The notes: generated from the letters alone by a model not told the origin. Shown: positions 21,881-33,787, counted from the stretch's first letter. The stretch: DNA of 64,000 nt from Spisula solida (GCA_947247005.1 OX365948.1:58193401-58257400); one strand, 5' to 3'. Numbers and translations: made by a program.

Positions 21881-21895
21881 ATAACAGTAACTGAC

Positions 21896-21988
21896 CTTGA
21901 TTCCTCATCCATTTGTTCCCATAAATCACCAAATTCTTCTTGTAGTTTATTTCTCTGTTTATTTCTATTTCTGTGATGTAATTTCAAC
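21896..21988 (-). CDS. TIKI/TRABD2-like metalloprotease, basic linker exon
   Basis: The exon lies between acceptor TTTCAG and donor AAG|GTCAGT and starts and ends in phase 2. It encodes a strongly basic stretch (LKLHHRNRNKQRNK) followed by LQEEFGDLWEQMDEES. In vertebrate TIKI proteins a basic segment followed by F-x-D-L-W plus acidic residues sits between the protease domain and the C-terminal tail. The same order and spacing are seen here, so I am fairly confident of the assignment. Confidence 0.82.
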
Positions 21989-22029
21989 CTGAAATAATTT
22001 CAATATCACATATAGATACATGTGGCATA

Positions 22030-22495
22030 AGCAAGCCGGTAACTATGGTCACTTTGTCCCCTTCAGGACCATCTGTGACCCCCGATAATGCATGTCCACT
22101 TCAAGACCATGTGTGACCCCGGTCCCCTTCAGGACCACATGTGACCCCCTGTCCCCTTTAGGACCATGTGTGACCCCCTGTCCCCTTTAGGACCATGTGT
22201 GACCCCGGTCCCTTCAGGGCCATGTGTGACCCCTGTTAATGCATGTCCCCTTGGGGATCATGAGTGACCCCTGTGTATGCATGTCCCCTTCAGGGCCATG
22301 TATGACCCCTGTTAATGCATGTCCCCTTCAGGACCATGTGTGACCCCCGGTCTCCTTCGGGACCATGTGTGACCCCTTTTAATGCCTGTCCCCTTCAGGA
22401 CCATGTGTGACCCCTGTTAATGCATGTCCCCTTCAGGACCATGTGTGACCCCCTGTCCCCTTCAGGACCAGGTGTGACCCCCGTTAATGTATCAC
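22030..22495. repeat. GTGACCCC/CCCCTTCAGGACC minisatellite
   Basis: About fourteen imperfect copies of a 25-45-bp unit built from CCCCTTCAGGACCATGTGTG and ACCCC, with or without a GTTAATGCAT insert. The array is C-rich on plus and clearly of different base composition from the AT-rich surroundings. Confidence 0.9.
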
Positions 22496-22699
22496 ACTGA
22501 GTATACACTCATGTATCTAATAGAGGTATATATATCTAAATGTATGATTTAGCATTCATCTTACATAGCCTTGAATGTCGTAGCAACCAATTTATGTTTT
22601 ATCTAATTTTTATTTCAGTACAATTGTGATGAATACTTTATGTAACTAGAAATTGTGTTTATGGGACACAGATGCCCCCATTATAGCACATATCATTTT

Positions 22700-23520
22700 A
22701 AATGGGAAAGGAGAGGGAAAAAGCAGGTTGAGGTAACATCATTAGGTAAAAAAAAGACACAGCCAAAATTAAATCCTTTAAGGTCATCTACAAATGTATG
22801 CATTGAGATTGTTGATCTGTGAAGGTTTGAAGAAATTCCACCCAACAGTTTGTGAGGAGTTCAACACACAAGAATTTTCACTATGAGATATATAGTAAAA
22901 AGAACAAAAGGCCATAATTCTGGTAAAAATTGACACATTTACGGTCACATTGTTAATCTGTGAAAGTTTGAAGAAATTGCTGTTTAACAGGCATTCAACA
23001 CACAAGATAGATTTTTCACTATGAGGTATATAGTAAAAGTAACGTTGTTAATCTGTGAAAGTTTGAAGAAATTCCACGAAACAGTTTATCAGGAGTCCAA
23101 CACACAAGATTTTTCACAATGGGGTATAAAGTAAAAGTAACAAAGGGCCATAACTCTAGTAAAAATTGACGCAGCAAAAATTCCATCCTTCACGCTCATC
23201 TATACATTGAGGTTGTTAATCTGTGAAAGTTTGAAGAAATTCCACCCAACGGTTTGTGAGGAGTTCAACACACAAGATTTTTCACTATGGGGTATATAGT
23301 AAAAGTAACAAAGGGCCATAACTCTGATAAAAATTTATGCAGCAAAAAGTCCATCCTTCACGCTCATCTATACATTGAGGTTGTTAATCTGTTAAAGTTT
23401 GAAGAAATTCTACCAAACAGTTTATCAGGAGTTTAACACACAAGATTTGTGTTACGGACGTACAGACGGACAGACAGCACCAATACTATATGCTCCCCAC
23501 TTATAAATAAGTGTAGGGGC
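22700..23520. repeat. Dispersed bivalve-type repeat with internal tandem copies
   Basis: Four to five imperfect copies of a segment containing GTTAATCTGTGAAAGTTTGA and AACACACAAGATTTTTCACT start at about 22809, 22949, 23043, 23212 and 23380. The stretch ends with ACGGACGTACAGACGGACAG, a phrase that ends many bivalve dispersed repeats (compare ACGGACGGACAACGGAC near 26660 and ACGGACAGACAGAC near 48150). Confidence 0.8.
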
Positions 23521-24300
23521 ACAATCACTTGATTATTTGCAGCATCACAATATCTACCCTGCACATGACAGACAGTGGATATGAACACCAGTTTGTATTG
23601 ATATATATCAAGATATTATATGGATTTATTATTCTAACCAGATCATGATAAATCTGCTATCATAGTTTGTACACCTGTGCAACTTGCATTCAATTGGAAT
23701 CTAAGTGTCTGTGTCAGCCATAAAGGCAGAATCAAATTAAATCCTAGTTCATCATTCCCCTGTCCTCCGTTTTTATTTACTTCTTTAACCATATTATTTA
23801 CTTTAAACAAAGTTAGTCGTCTATATATAACTTCAATCGTGGAGATAAAGAAATGATACAATCCCTGAGCCCCTCCCCGTACCTTTTTTTAAAAATGTCT
23901 TGGGACGCTGATCTGATATCATCCTTATAATTATATATAATATAATGCCCTTAGTATAACAAATGAAAAACGATTTCTCATCCGTATGGAACATTTCCAG
24001 AAAAACAATGGCAGATTTTTAGTAGATAGGTGCTTGAAATAACATCGGTGTAGAATTTAGCATTAACACAATCTCTTATTAATTTATTATAATATTATCT
24101 TGTATATTATCTTGAACACAGCTTATAAACTCTCTCGCTGTAAAACAATAAATTCACAAAGATAAAGGTATTGATCATACACATAACTTGAATACATTTC
24201 ATCAGATTAAAATAAAATTTGGCAATTCCGATAAATTGAAAGCTGCAAAAACAGAGAATTATATCCATGGTAACAATTAAGTAAATATATAGAGGATATT

Positions 24301-24446
24301 TTTGTTTTTCGGCATAAGATCGAATGTTATTTCACCGAGTGAGCAGCTAACGCAATATTTTCACGAGTGGCGTAGCCACGAGTGAAAATTTAAGTCAGAC
24401 GCTCACGAGGTGAAATAACATTCGATCTTACACCGAAAAACACAAA
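24301..24446. mobile_element. Foldback (hairpin) element
   Basis: Arms 24301-24344 and 24401-24446 are near-perfect inverted repeats containing AAGATCGAATGTTATTTCAC and its complement, separated by about 56 bp. That spacer itself holds a second inverted pair, ATTTTCACGAGTGGC and GCCACGAGTGAAAAT. The structure would fold into a long cruciform. It looks like a short MITE; no open frame is present. Confidence 0.8.
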
Positions 24447-24624
24447 TAATCTGTTTATTTAATGCGTAATTTAAATATTTCTGAACCAATTAGCAATTAA
24501 TTGAATTTTATTGCCCCGTATGGTGCCTCTTAAAGCTGATGTGACGTCATTTTCAAAGTGCACGCTGACGTACGATCAAATAGATCACCACAAAACAGTA
24601 GATTTCCGACGTTATTTCAACTTA

Positions 24625-25473
24625 CAGTGTAATCTGATAAAACCGACACGTGGGAAAACCGGAATGTTGTCCAAACCGACCAAATATTTTGGTCCCGTAA
24701 TTTCTCTTCTTTAATTCAATGTAAAAGATGTTTGAAAAACCGGAACCTTGCGAAATCTGAATACCGACGGCTACTTTGTCCCCCAACTAGTATCAGTACA
24801 CACAAACCAAAGCTTAAATACCGAACAAACAAATTAACAAACAATTAATTTGTTGAATAACCCCAGGGAATGTGTGAAAAACTGTATACAGAGCAGTGGT
24901 AGGCCTCTGCTACGAAGGTGTTAATTGTCCATTTAAATCTCGTCGATAGAAGTTAGTGTAACGTAATAATTACGAAGGCGTGATATTTACTCTAACTCTT
25001 TACGATGAGCTCTCTTTCAATTAACACTGCATGCTTTCAGCTGAGTGTATTAATTAAAATGGTTCAACTCGCTTTTATCTTAAGTCATGCTTTGCTATGA
25101 ATTGTTTGTTCTTTAGGTCTATCGTGTTTTAATATGTCCGCATACGTTTTAGTAATTTTCACGATGCGTTAATTTTACGATGACACTTTATTTTGTGATA
25201 CTTCGCATATCATCGTTGACATTATAACGATTGGTATAAATAAAAGGTATTTTTGTATTTATATTTGTTATTCGAAGCCCCTCATTAAACATCCGACACA
25301 TGTTATGCACATGGTATGCACATATTGGCGCCTGATACCAAACAACACCAATCAAGGCCAACTACAACGCATTTAAGATAACAAAATAGTTGTAGTTTCA
25401 CAATACCGAACTTTTGTGAAATCCGAACAAATCAGGCGGTCCGAAGGGTGTTCGGTTTTCTCAGATTACACTG
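24625..25473. mobile_element. TA-flanked inverted-repeat transposon (Tc1/mariner or pogo type)
   Basis: The left end is CAGTGTAATCTGATAAAACC and the right end is its complement GGTTTTCTCAGATTACACTG with one mismatch. Both are flanked by TA (24623-24624 and 25474-25475). At 849 bp with no transposase frame it is non-autonomous. CAGTG-type ends with a TA duplication suit the Tc1/mariner/pogo superfamily. Confidence 0.78.
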
Positions 25474-26142
25474 TATCTGGTTCACTTATTTGTAGTTTAA
25501 GTAAACATGTTGACTTTGATTATAAAGTGTATTTCTGATGGAAGAAAACAACTTTTTCATTTTGTATACATACACTATCTAGATAGCCTAATACAGCAGC
25601 CACTGTAAGCAAGTTGTTTGATTATGATCATGTATTAAGTTTGATTAAAAATACTTACTGCATATTTAAATTACTACCGATACAATACAACATTATTATT
25701 CGGCTGCATTACCCCCAAATTGGTGATTTTGTGAGCTATCCACTGAGAGTTCAGGACGGACAGTGTCATTTTGAGTTTAGACGTCAATAGGCTTAAACAA
25801 AATTGGGGCGCTCCACGGGGATTTCAAAAGTACAAAATGTAGTCCGTTCGAGTGAAATTATCGGAATATAATTCACTGATATTCCGCGATAAACCACTCG
25901 TTAGCATTAAATAAATAATACCAGCACACAGAACTATTAAAAGCTTTAAACATTTTTACTGTTATATCATGTATATTTGTGGGGACACGGCGGACAAGGT
26001 TTTTAGAAATTCATACAAACTTAATCAACAATTTGAATATCCATGGTGATGCAACATGTTAAATGTAGGATGATCGGAAGGTCCTAGTTTTTATTATAGT
26101 TTTTTACATAGAAAAAGAACAACTTCTGATCAAAAAGAATAA

Positions 26143-26700
26143 ACAAGAGGGCCCAAAGGGCCCTAGGTCGCTCACCTGTCGAACTTGACCTAGATTTTGT
26201 AGTGACTACACAAGGTTTTTATATGATTTGATCTAAGACCTAGTTTTTGACCCCAGATAAACCAATATCAAACTTGACCTAGATTTTGTTGAGATGATCA
26301 TTGTGACCAAGTTTCATAAAGATAAGGTCGACATTGTGACCTCTAGTGACTACACAAGGTTTTTCTATGATTTAACCATATGACCTAGTTTTTGACCCCA
26401 GATGACCCAATATCGAACTTGACCTAGATTTTGTTGAGATGATCATTGTGACCAAGTTTCATAAAGATTAAGTTAAAATTGTGACCTCCAGTGACTACAA
26501 AAGGTTTTTCTATGATTTGACCTAGTGCCCTAGTTTTTGACCCGGGATGACCCAATATCGAACTTGGCCTAGATTTTGTTGAGATGATCATTGTGACCAA
26601 GTTTCATAAAGATAAGGCTAAAATTGTGACCTCTAGTGTCTACACAAGCCAATTGTTGACGGACGGACAACGGACAAAGAGTGATCACAAAAGCTCAGTC
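26143..26700. repeat. Dispersed bivalve repeat (GAGGGCCCAAAGGGCCC type) with four internal copies
   Basis: It begins ACAAGAGGGCCCAAAGGGCC, a palindromic head widespread in bivalve genomes, followed by about four copies of a roughly 125-bp unit containing TTGACCTAGATTTTGTTGAG and GTGACCAAGTTTCATAAAGA. It ends in ACGGACGGACAACGGAC. No coding sequence. Confidence 0.85.
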
Positions 26701-27275
26701 TGTCACTTTGTAAAAACAGTAAAATCATTAATTCTGTTGCCAACACTGTAACACATTAATTTATCGTTGCAGACATTTTTTAGGTATGATACATAGATGC
26801 TATGCTTTAATGTTAAGGAGAAAATTACCACTTCAAAGCCAGATCTATGTTACAAATTATTTTTAACAGACAGAACTCTGTAAAAATCAATACATGCAAA
26901 GTTAACAAATATAATAAAGCGTCTTTAGCATTATAAAGCAGTCCAAGCTATTGCAGGATTATTTTGCATCAATACTAAATAAAGAAATTTTAGGGGATGA
27001 CTGTCAATAAGCAATTCTAAAACTATAAAATACTATATACGGTACTCGTAATATAATACCACTTTCTGTAAACTCTCCAGCTAACACACTATGCCACTGT
27101 TGCTGACAAAAATCAAATTCAAAAGCAAAACTGATATAAATGTTGTTATAATACTATGCCATCTCTACAGTTATGTATATAGGGGGGTTTATATAAATAT
27201 ATATAATGATAAACAAGGGAGGTAATCAGGGATCAGCAGATATACTAACATACATCAACAGTTATCTGCCCTTAC

Positions 27276-27395
27276 CTATTAGAAACAAAGAAATCTATAT
27301 CATCTGAGAGAATACTTGTGGCCAGTGGTAAACTGGTGGATTTCGTATTCAGATATGGAGAATTATGTACGGACCAGTAACTATCATAGTTAACC
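27276..27395 (-). CDS. TIKI/TRABD2-like metalloprotease, linker exon
   Basis: The exon lies between acceptor TTACAG and donor TAG|GTAAGG. One base completes a Lys codon from the upstream exon (phase 2 in, phase 2 out). It encodes VNYDSYWSVHNSPYLNTKST and then SLPLATSILSDDIDFFVSNR. This segment lies between the protease core and the basic exon, where TIKI proteins vary strongly between species, so the call rests on splice phase, position and an unbroken frame rather than on motif matches. Confidence 0.72.
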
Positions 27396-27424
27396 CTGTA
27401 ACACACAAAACATATACAACACAA

Positions 27425-27772
27425 TCTACTCAACATCATGATTATGTCCATAAATTTTGTCCACGATAATTTTCCATAAATTATGTCCATGATAATTTCC
27501 CATAAATTATGTCCATGATAATATCCCATAAATTATGCATAATTTATGCCCATGCTAATTTCCCATAAATTATGTCCATGCTAATTTCCCATAAATTATG
27601 TCCATGATAATTTCCCCTAAATTATGTCCATAAAATATGTTTATAAATTAAGTCCACATTAAAATCCATGATAATGTACATAATATAGTGAGTTAAATTT
27701 AGGCGGTAAACTAAGACCTTTCATAGGCGGTAAACTAAGACCGTTCATAGGCGGTAAACTAAGACCTTTCAA
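27425..27772. repeat. Two short minisatellites
   Basis: 27425-27615: about eight copies of a 26-28-bp unit containing ATTATGTCCATGATAATTTC. 27702-27772: three copies of a 24-bp unit containing TAGGCGGTAAACTAAGACC. They are separated by about 90 bp. Confidence 0.88.
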
Positions 27773-28636
27773 ATTATTCATCTGTATTAATAAGACCACA
27801 GGGTTTTCATGAAGACCTCATGAAATGATTGACTGACTGTTTTTATTCAGACTAAATTTATAAAATTAACTTGATATACAAGTAATATTGCTCAGTTTTA
27901 ATAAATATCATATTTTTGTAATCGTGAGTTACAGAGTTTCTGGAACTACAAAAATTGCAAACAATTATTGAAATGATTCCAAGAGAAAACAAATTGATAT
28001 CGAGATAAAAAAGATGCTATTTTTTGGTATTTGTTAACGAGACAGTGGAGTATGATAATAGACAGTAATAGATTAGTGTAACACCTGTTTATGGTTCATG
28101 TCACTTTGAAGCGAATAAAGAAAAACTTAGAGAATCTAACAGGAAGCAATATCTATGACATTATCTGTAAGTTTTACACAGCTAGCTGATACCCCTAGAA
28201 TAATTGATCATCTTTTATCTAATCATGAATCAAATCTCAACTTAAAGAAGTATATTATAGCTATGGGGTGGTATTCACCAAGCATTTTAAGGGAAAACTT
28301 AGAATTTTCTTAAGGTAAACAAAGATGATCAAGATTATCAATGTATTACATAGTTTAGAAGCATTAGGTACATAACTAACTACATGTACAATATTCACAA
28401 TGAAATCATTGGTTATTCTTCGTTTCTTGAAAAATATGTGCAGCTCAATTTTTTAACTTAAGTCAAAATATGTAAGTTTTCCCTTAAGATGCTTTGTGAA
28501 ACCAACCCTAGTTTCTTAATTAATGAATCATTACAACATTTTCTAATATATAATCACAATTAGCAGGTTTATTACATGTGTAATCATTACAATGACAATT
28601 GTTCCAATTCCATTGTTATACCTCACACACCGACCT

Positions 28637-29586
28637 GCATTATGTAATCACAGCCAGCATGGTACTACATTATGTTATCACAGCCAGCACAGTACTACAT
28701 TATGTTATCACAGCCAGCATGGTACTACATTATGTAATCACAGCCAGCATGGTACTACATTATGTTATCACAGCCAACATGGTACTACATTATGTAATCA
28801 CAGCCAGCATGGAACTACATTATGTAATCACAGCCAGCATGGTACTACATTATGTAATCACAGCCAGCATGGTACTACATTATGTAATCACAGCCAGCAT
28901 GGTACTACATTATGTTATCACAGCCAGCATGGTACTACATTATGTAATCACAGCCAGCATGGTACTACATTATGTAATCACAGCCAGCATGGTCTACATT
29001 ATGTAATCACAGCCAGCATGGTACTACATTATGTTATCACAGCCAGCATGGTACTACATTATGTAATCACAGCCAGCATGGTACTACATTATGTAATCAC
29101 AGCCAGCATGGTACTACATTATGTAATCACAGCCAGCATGGTACTACATTATGTAATCACAGCCAGCATGGTCTACATTATGTAATCACAGCCAGCATGG
29201 TACTACATTATGTTATCACAGCCAGCATGGTACTACATTATGTAATCACAGCCAGCATGGTACTACATTATGTAATCACAGCCAGCATGGTACTACATTA
29301 TGTAATCACAGCCAGCATGGTACTACATTATGTAATCACAGCCCGCATGGTATTTCATTATGTAATCACAGCCAGCATGGTACTACATTATGTAATCACA
29401 GCCAGCATGGTACTACATTATGTAATCACAGCCAGCATGGTACTACATTATGTAATCACAGCCAGCATGGTACTACATTATGTAATCACAGCCAGCATGG
29501 TGCTACATTATGTTATCACAGCCAGCATGGTACTACATTATGTAATCACAGCCAGCATGGTACTACATTATGTTATCACAGCCAGC
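28637..29586. repeat. 30-bp minisatellite, about 32 copies
   Basis: The unit contains CAGCCAGCATGGTACTACAT followed by TATGTAATCA (30 bp). Variation is mostly TGTAATCA versus TGTTATCA, with two units one base shorter (GGTCTAC). Because 30 is divisible by 3, several frames stay open for hundreds of codons; these are not genes. Confidence 0.96.
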
Positions 29587-30126
29587 CAGTCAGTTTTCAG
29601 TTCCTTCAGAGCGTTACATCAGTTTTCAGTTCCTTCAGAGCGTTACATCAGTTTTCAGTTCCATCAGAGCGATACATCAGTTTTCAGTTCCTTCAGAGCG
29701 ATACATCAGTTTTCAGTTCCATCAGAGCGTTACATCAGTTTTCAGTTCCTTCAGAGCGTTACATCAGTTTTCAGTTCCTTCAGAGCGTTACATCACATCA
29801 GTTTTCAGTTCCTTCAGAGCGTTACATCAGTTTTCAGTTCCTTCAGAGCGTTACATCACATCAGTTTTCAGTTCCTTCAGAGCGTTACATCAGTTTTCAG
29901 TTCCTTCAGAGCGTTACATAACATCAGTTTTCAGTTCCTTCAGAGCGTTACATCAGTTTTCAGTTCCATCAGAGCGTTACATCAGTTTTCAGTTCCTTCA
30001 GAGCGTTACATCAGTTTTCAGTTCCTTCAGAGCGTTACATCAGTTTTCAATTCCTTCAGAGCGTTACATCAGTTTTCAGTTCCTTCAGAGCATTACATCA
30101 CATCAGTTTTCAGTTCCTTCAGAGCC
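29587..30126. repeat. 29-30-bp minisatellite, about 18 copies, abutting the previous array
   Basis: The unit contains CAGTTTTCAGTTCCTTCAGA followed by GCGTTACAT, with occasional 5-bp extension (ACATCACATCAG). It starts within the last unit of the neighbouring array (CAGCCAGCCAGTCAGTTTTC), so the two unrelated arrays share a boundary with no unique spacer. Confidence 0.95.
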
Positions 30127-30709
30127 ATATTAAAACAGTACAATTCTGTTATGATACTGAGAAATCGTGTATCGGCTGGCTGTGCATATAAAGTGACAAG
30201 GTTTTGTGCTTTGAGTCTTGCTTTGTGAGTTATATAAGTCTGTAGACAGTTTGTTATAGGTAAACTTCCATCATTGTATCAGTATAGTAATATAAGACCC
30301 GCTGGAAATGTCTTTATTACTGCTTACAGATTGATTTCTACCACAATGTTTAGAGACTCTATGTATCTTACTGGAAGTGATTATACTCTATATAGATCCT
30401 CACACAGATAACAAACATATAAATTAAGACAGTATAACACTGATATAAGGGATGATAATGTTCTGTGTGGGGAATAATTGCCCCGATATATCAGCCATAA
30501 TGTGAGATTTAACTCCCGGAATACAATATGCATAGATAAATCATGTGTCAAAATGTCACATATACATAGCTATTTAAATGCTAGTTTATAATAAACACCA
30601 GAAATATCCTGTAACCAAAGTAGCTCATTATCTCAGAGAGAAGTCAGGTTAAGGTAGTTAGGTCATGTTTTATATCAGGTTAAGGTAGTTAGGTCATTGA
30701 TTTACTTAC

Positions 30710-30800
30710 TTTGGAATTTCCTGATCAGGATGAACGTGTTCAATCTCAAACTGCATCTCTCGGAGTCTATCTATCACTGTATCATTGCCTAAAAAGTGAC
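30710..30800 (-). CDS. TIKI/TRABD2-like metalloprotease, GAGH exon
   Basis: The exon lies between acceptor TTTCAG and donor AAA|GTAAGT. Its first two bases complete the Gly codon split at the end of the upstream exon, recreating the TIKI signature F-G-A-G-H-F-L-G-N; the His is the first whole codon here. The exon continues HFLGNDTVIDRLREMQFEIE and HVHPDQEIPK, matching the family pattern in which GAGHFLGN is followed by an amphipathic helix and a V-E/D-H motif. In TIKI/TraB enzymes conserved Gly-x-x-His/GAGH histidines contribute to metal-dependent catalysis. Confidence 0.9.
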
Positions 30801-31289
30801 CTGAAATCAGTAAAAGAAAAACTTGTACAAAGGGAGACAACTCTTCCAATCTTAAGTTGATTTAAAATTACTTCCCTTGACGAAAAAAGTTGATCCGCAA
30901 ATTTATTTGTATTTTCTAAAATAAATTTAACAATTTGTGTAGGAACAATGAAGTTTGGATATAAATATGATAATTCAACTCAATAGCAAGCCCCCAGTTG
31001 GTTACAAGGTTATTGGAAGGGTGATTTCTGTATAAATATGCACTAACATGCTGGTAAATTTTAAAAAACATTCAGCGAGCAAAGAAACACAGAGAATTAA
31101 GATAATAAATGATTACTTTCATATTTTCACTAACTTTGTAACACAAACAGTAGCTAGCCATGTTTGGGGTCAAATTCAACAAAACAGAAAGTTGACCGTA
31201 AGCAGCTGTGTAAATTGAAGACGGAACGGGGTCATACATTGTTGACCATTTCATTATAGAGAGTGCACACAATTGAACAATTCATCATA

Positions 31290-31385
31290 GTAATGTTATA
31301 AAACATCCCAGGACCGCCCCTCCTTTTTATGTGCTATAGTAATGTTATTAAACATCACAGGACCGCCCCCTCATTTTATGGTCAA
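31290..31385. repeat. Tandem duplication of about 50 bp
   Basis: The segment containing TAATGTTATAAAACATCCCA and AGGACCGCCCCTCC occurs twice in a row with small differences. Confidence 0.6.
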
Positions 31386-31639
31386 ATTTCCACTTTAAAT
31401 TGCCCATTATTGCTGGTCACAATTTGGATACGACAACATGGTGTGGTGGGTGACAAACACACACAGAACCACAGAGTCCAGTATCAGAGCCTTGAACAAT
31501 AAAACATTTATACTGGATCAACTATTTCAAAACATTTGACATCAAAATGAAGATCTACACATCTTATTTAAATAGAATAGAAGCCAACCGTTTTCATGAA
31601 AAGAGTTATGATGTATCATCCCCACAGATATCTGTGGTA

Positions 31640-32112
31640 GGCTGCAATACCAACTCAGCTTAAGGTAGGCAGGACATGGCTGCTGTACCAAGTTAGCTTA
31701 AGGTAGGCAGAACTAGGCTACAGTACCAAGTTAGCTTAAGGTAGGCAGAACAAGGCTACAATACCAACTCAGCTTAAGGTAGGCAGGATGAGGCTAAAAT
31801 ACCATGTTAGCTTAAGGTAGGAAAAATGTAGTTACAGTACCAAGTTAGCTTAAGGTAGGCAGGATGAGGTTGCAATACCATGTTAGCTTAAGGTAGGAAA
31901 AATGTAGTTACAGTGCCAAGTAAGCTTATTTCTTAAATGCCTAGCATAGCCTTTATTTGCCAGTGAGCCTTCTGCTGAAATATGGCAGGCATATATGTGT
32001 GCGTCCATCCGGTTTTGAACCTGGGTCGCTAGATTAGACGGCAAGTGCGCTAACCATTGAGCTACGGAGGCCACAGGTAGGCAATACCAAGTTAGCTTAA
32101 GGTTGGCAGGAC
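31640..32112. repeat. TTAGCTTAAGGTAGGCAG minisatellite, interrupted by a SINE
   Basis: About eight copies of a 33-37-bp unit (AATACCAAGTTAGCTTAAGG then TAGGCAGGA) run to about 31927. One further copy follows at 32080-32112, after the SINE. The interruption indicates that the array existed before the SINE inserted. Confidence 0.88.
31928..32073 (-). mobile_element. tRNA-derived SINE inserted in a minisatellite
   Basis: On the minus strand the head reads GCCTCCGTAGCTCAATGGTT (A box) and then CCCAGGTTCAAAACCGGATG (B box GGTTCAAAAC), at tRNA spacing. The body extends to about 31928 with a TTTATTTGCC-type segment. Pairing of the acceptor stem is imperfect, so it is a retroposon, not a tRNA gene. 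A 63-codon frame across it is incidental. Confidence 0.7.
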
Positions 32113-32737
32113 ATGGATCACTCAGAAGCAGATGGGGCTGGTGTCCTCAATAAATACTCAAATACATCAACTTCACCCAATAATCAAACCAGTATGAACC
32201 ATGCTTAAATAATTACACAATTAAAATGAATGGAGTAAACGGACACCCTAACACTGACAGAAACATTCAATCACACCAGAAATGTTTCCTGAATTCATGA
32301 ATATTTATCCAATTAAAGCAGGATTCTATGACAGCTTCTACAAGGAAATATGTGAAATATAATTGGATAAAATACCTTAGAGCTTTAAATACAAGAAGGA
32401 AACATGATCAATTCTCATAATTGAGGAACTCTAGAACAAAAGATAGGCTCCGATAATGAAGTAACAGTTTCACCATGACTCGAGAGTTCATTATTAATCC
32501 TGCTATAAGGTTTCAGTCAATCTGAATAAAGAAGCCATATTTGATACTAGTAACTGTGTGGCACCTTTACATCTTACTGGGGGAGACATATTGTCCCAAA
32601 GAAAAACAAAAGCTAAAAGAGGAATAATATTGAAATTCATGAAATAGTTTACATGAATTCAAATGCATTATCATTTTAATATAAAATATAAATACTTAAA
32701 GTTATATTTAGACTAGTTGACCATTTTGTGCTCATGA

Positions 32738-33787
32738 CTGACCACCTGACATGAGTGATTGACTACCTGGCATGAGTGATTGACTACCTGACGTGAGTGA
32801 CTGACCACCTGGCATAAGTGACTGACCACCTGATATGAGTGACTGACCACCCGACAAAAGTGATTGACAACCTAATACAAGTGATTGACTATCTGACACA
32901 AGTGATTGAATACATGACGCAAGTGATTGACTACATGACACAATTGATTGACCACATGACACAAGTGATTGACTAACGGACACAAGTGTTTGACCACATG
33001 GCATGAGTGATTGACCACCTGACACAAGTGACTTACCACCTAACACAAGTGACTGACCACATGACATGAGTGATTGACCACCTGACACAAGTGATTGACC
33101 ACATGGCATGAGTGATTGACCACCTGGCACAAGTTATTGACTATCTGACACAAGTGACTTACCACCTAACACAAGTGACTGACCACATGACATGAGTGAT
33201 TGACTACCTGACACAAGTGATTGACCATATGGCATGAGTGATTGACCACCTGACACAAGTGATTGACTACATGCCACAAGTGATTGACTACCGGACACAA
33301 GTGATTGACTACATTACTTGAGTGATTGACCACCTGACACAAGTGATTGACCACCTGACACAAGTGATTGACTACATGGCATGAGTGATTGACCACCTGA
33401 CACAAGTGATTGACTAAATGACACAAGTGATTGACCACTGGACACAAGTGATTGACTACATGCCACAAGTGATTGACCACCTGAAACAAGTGATTGACTA
33501 CATGGCATGAGTGATTGACCACCTGACACAAGTGATTGACTAAATGACACAAGTGATTGACCACCGGACACAAGTGATTGACTACATGCCACAAGTGATT
33601 GACCACCTGACACAAGTGATTGACCACATGGCATGAGTGATTGACCACCTGACACAAGTGATTGATCACCTGACACAAGTGATTGACTACATGACATGAG
33701 TGATTGAGCACCTGACACAAGTGATTGACTACATGACATGAGGGATTGACCACTGGACACAAGTGATTGACCACATGGCATGAGTGA
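32738..33787. repeat. 21-bp minisatellite, about 50 copies
   Basis: The unit is built from GTGATTGACCACCTGACACA plus one A (21 bp), with frequent CATGGCATGA-type substitutions and a few GACTACATG variants. Minus-strand open frames of 130-216 codons (VNHLCQV and QSLVSGG repeats) follow from the multiple-of-3 unit and overlap each other in different frames. Confidence 0.96.

Larger units (their letters stand above)
20264..21895 (-). other. TIKI intron (last)
   Basis: A phase-2 intron of about 1.6 kb. It contains a tRNA-derived SINE head at 21601-21680, a short ATCTGGAATTCCGGATAA direct repeat at about 21171-21215, a copy of the CACATTATATCCTGGGCGCA motif (20718-20737), and otherwise AT-rich sequence with chance open frames. 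Confidence 0.7.
21989..27275 (-). other. TIKI intron, repeat-rich
   Basis: An intron of about 5.3 kb in phase 2. It holds a GTGACCCC/CCCCTTCAGGACC array (22030-22495), an irregular tandem repeat family (22700-23520), a hairpin element (24301-24446), a TA-flanked inverted-repeat transposon (24625-25473) and a bivalve-type dispersed repeat (26143-26700). No other coding sequence is supported. Confidence 0.7.
27396..30709 (-). other. TIKI intron with two abutting minisatellites
   Basis: A phase-2 intron of about 3.3 kb. It contains ATTATGTCCATGATAATTTC-type and AGGCGGTAAACTAAGACC short arrays (27425-27772), then the 30-bp array (28637-29586) that joins directly to the 29-30-bp array (29587-30126), and a two-copy AGGTTAAGGTAGTTAGGTCAT repeat near 30643-30695. 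Confidence 0.7.

Noticed and set aside
28637..29586. CRISPR-like array
   Set aside because: Units are contiguous with no unique spacers, and the context is eukaryotic.
28592..30228. Long plus-strand frames (MVLHYVITAS-type repeats) as proteins
   Set aside because: They follow 30-bp units divisible by 3, occur in more than one frame, and lie in TIKI introns on the opposite strand.
31928..32073. tRNA gene
   Set aside because: A and B boxes are present but the acceptor stem does not pair and there is a SINE body; similar reasoning applies at 21601-21680, 49490-49565 and 52405-52480.
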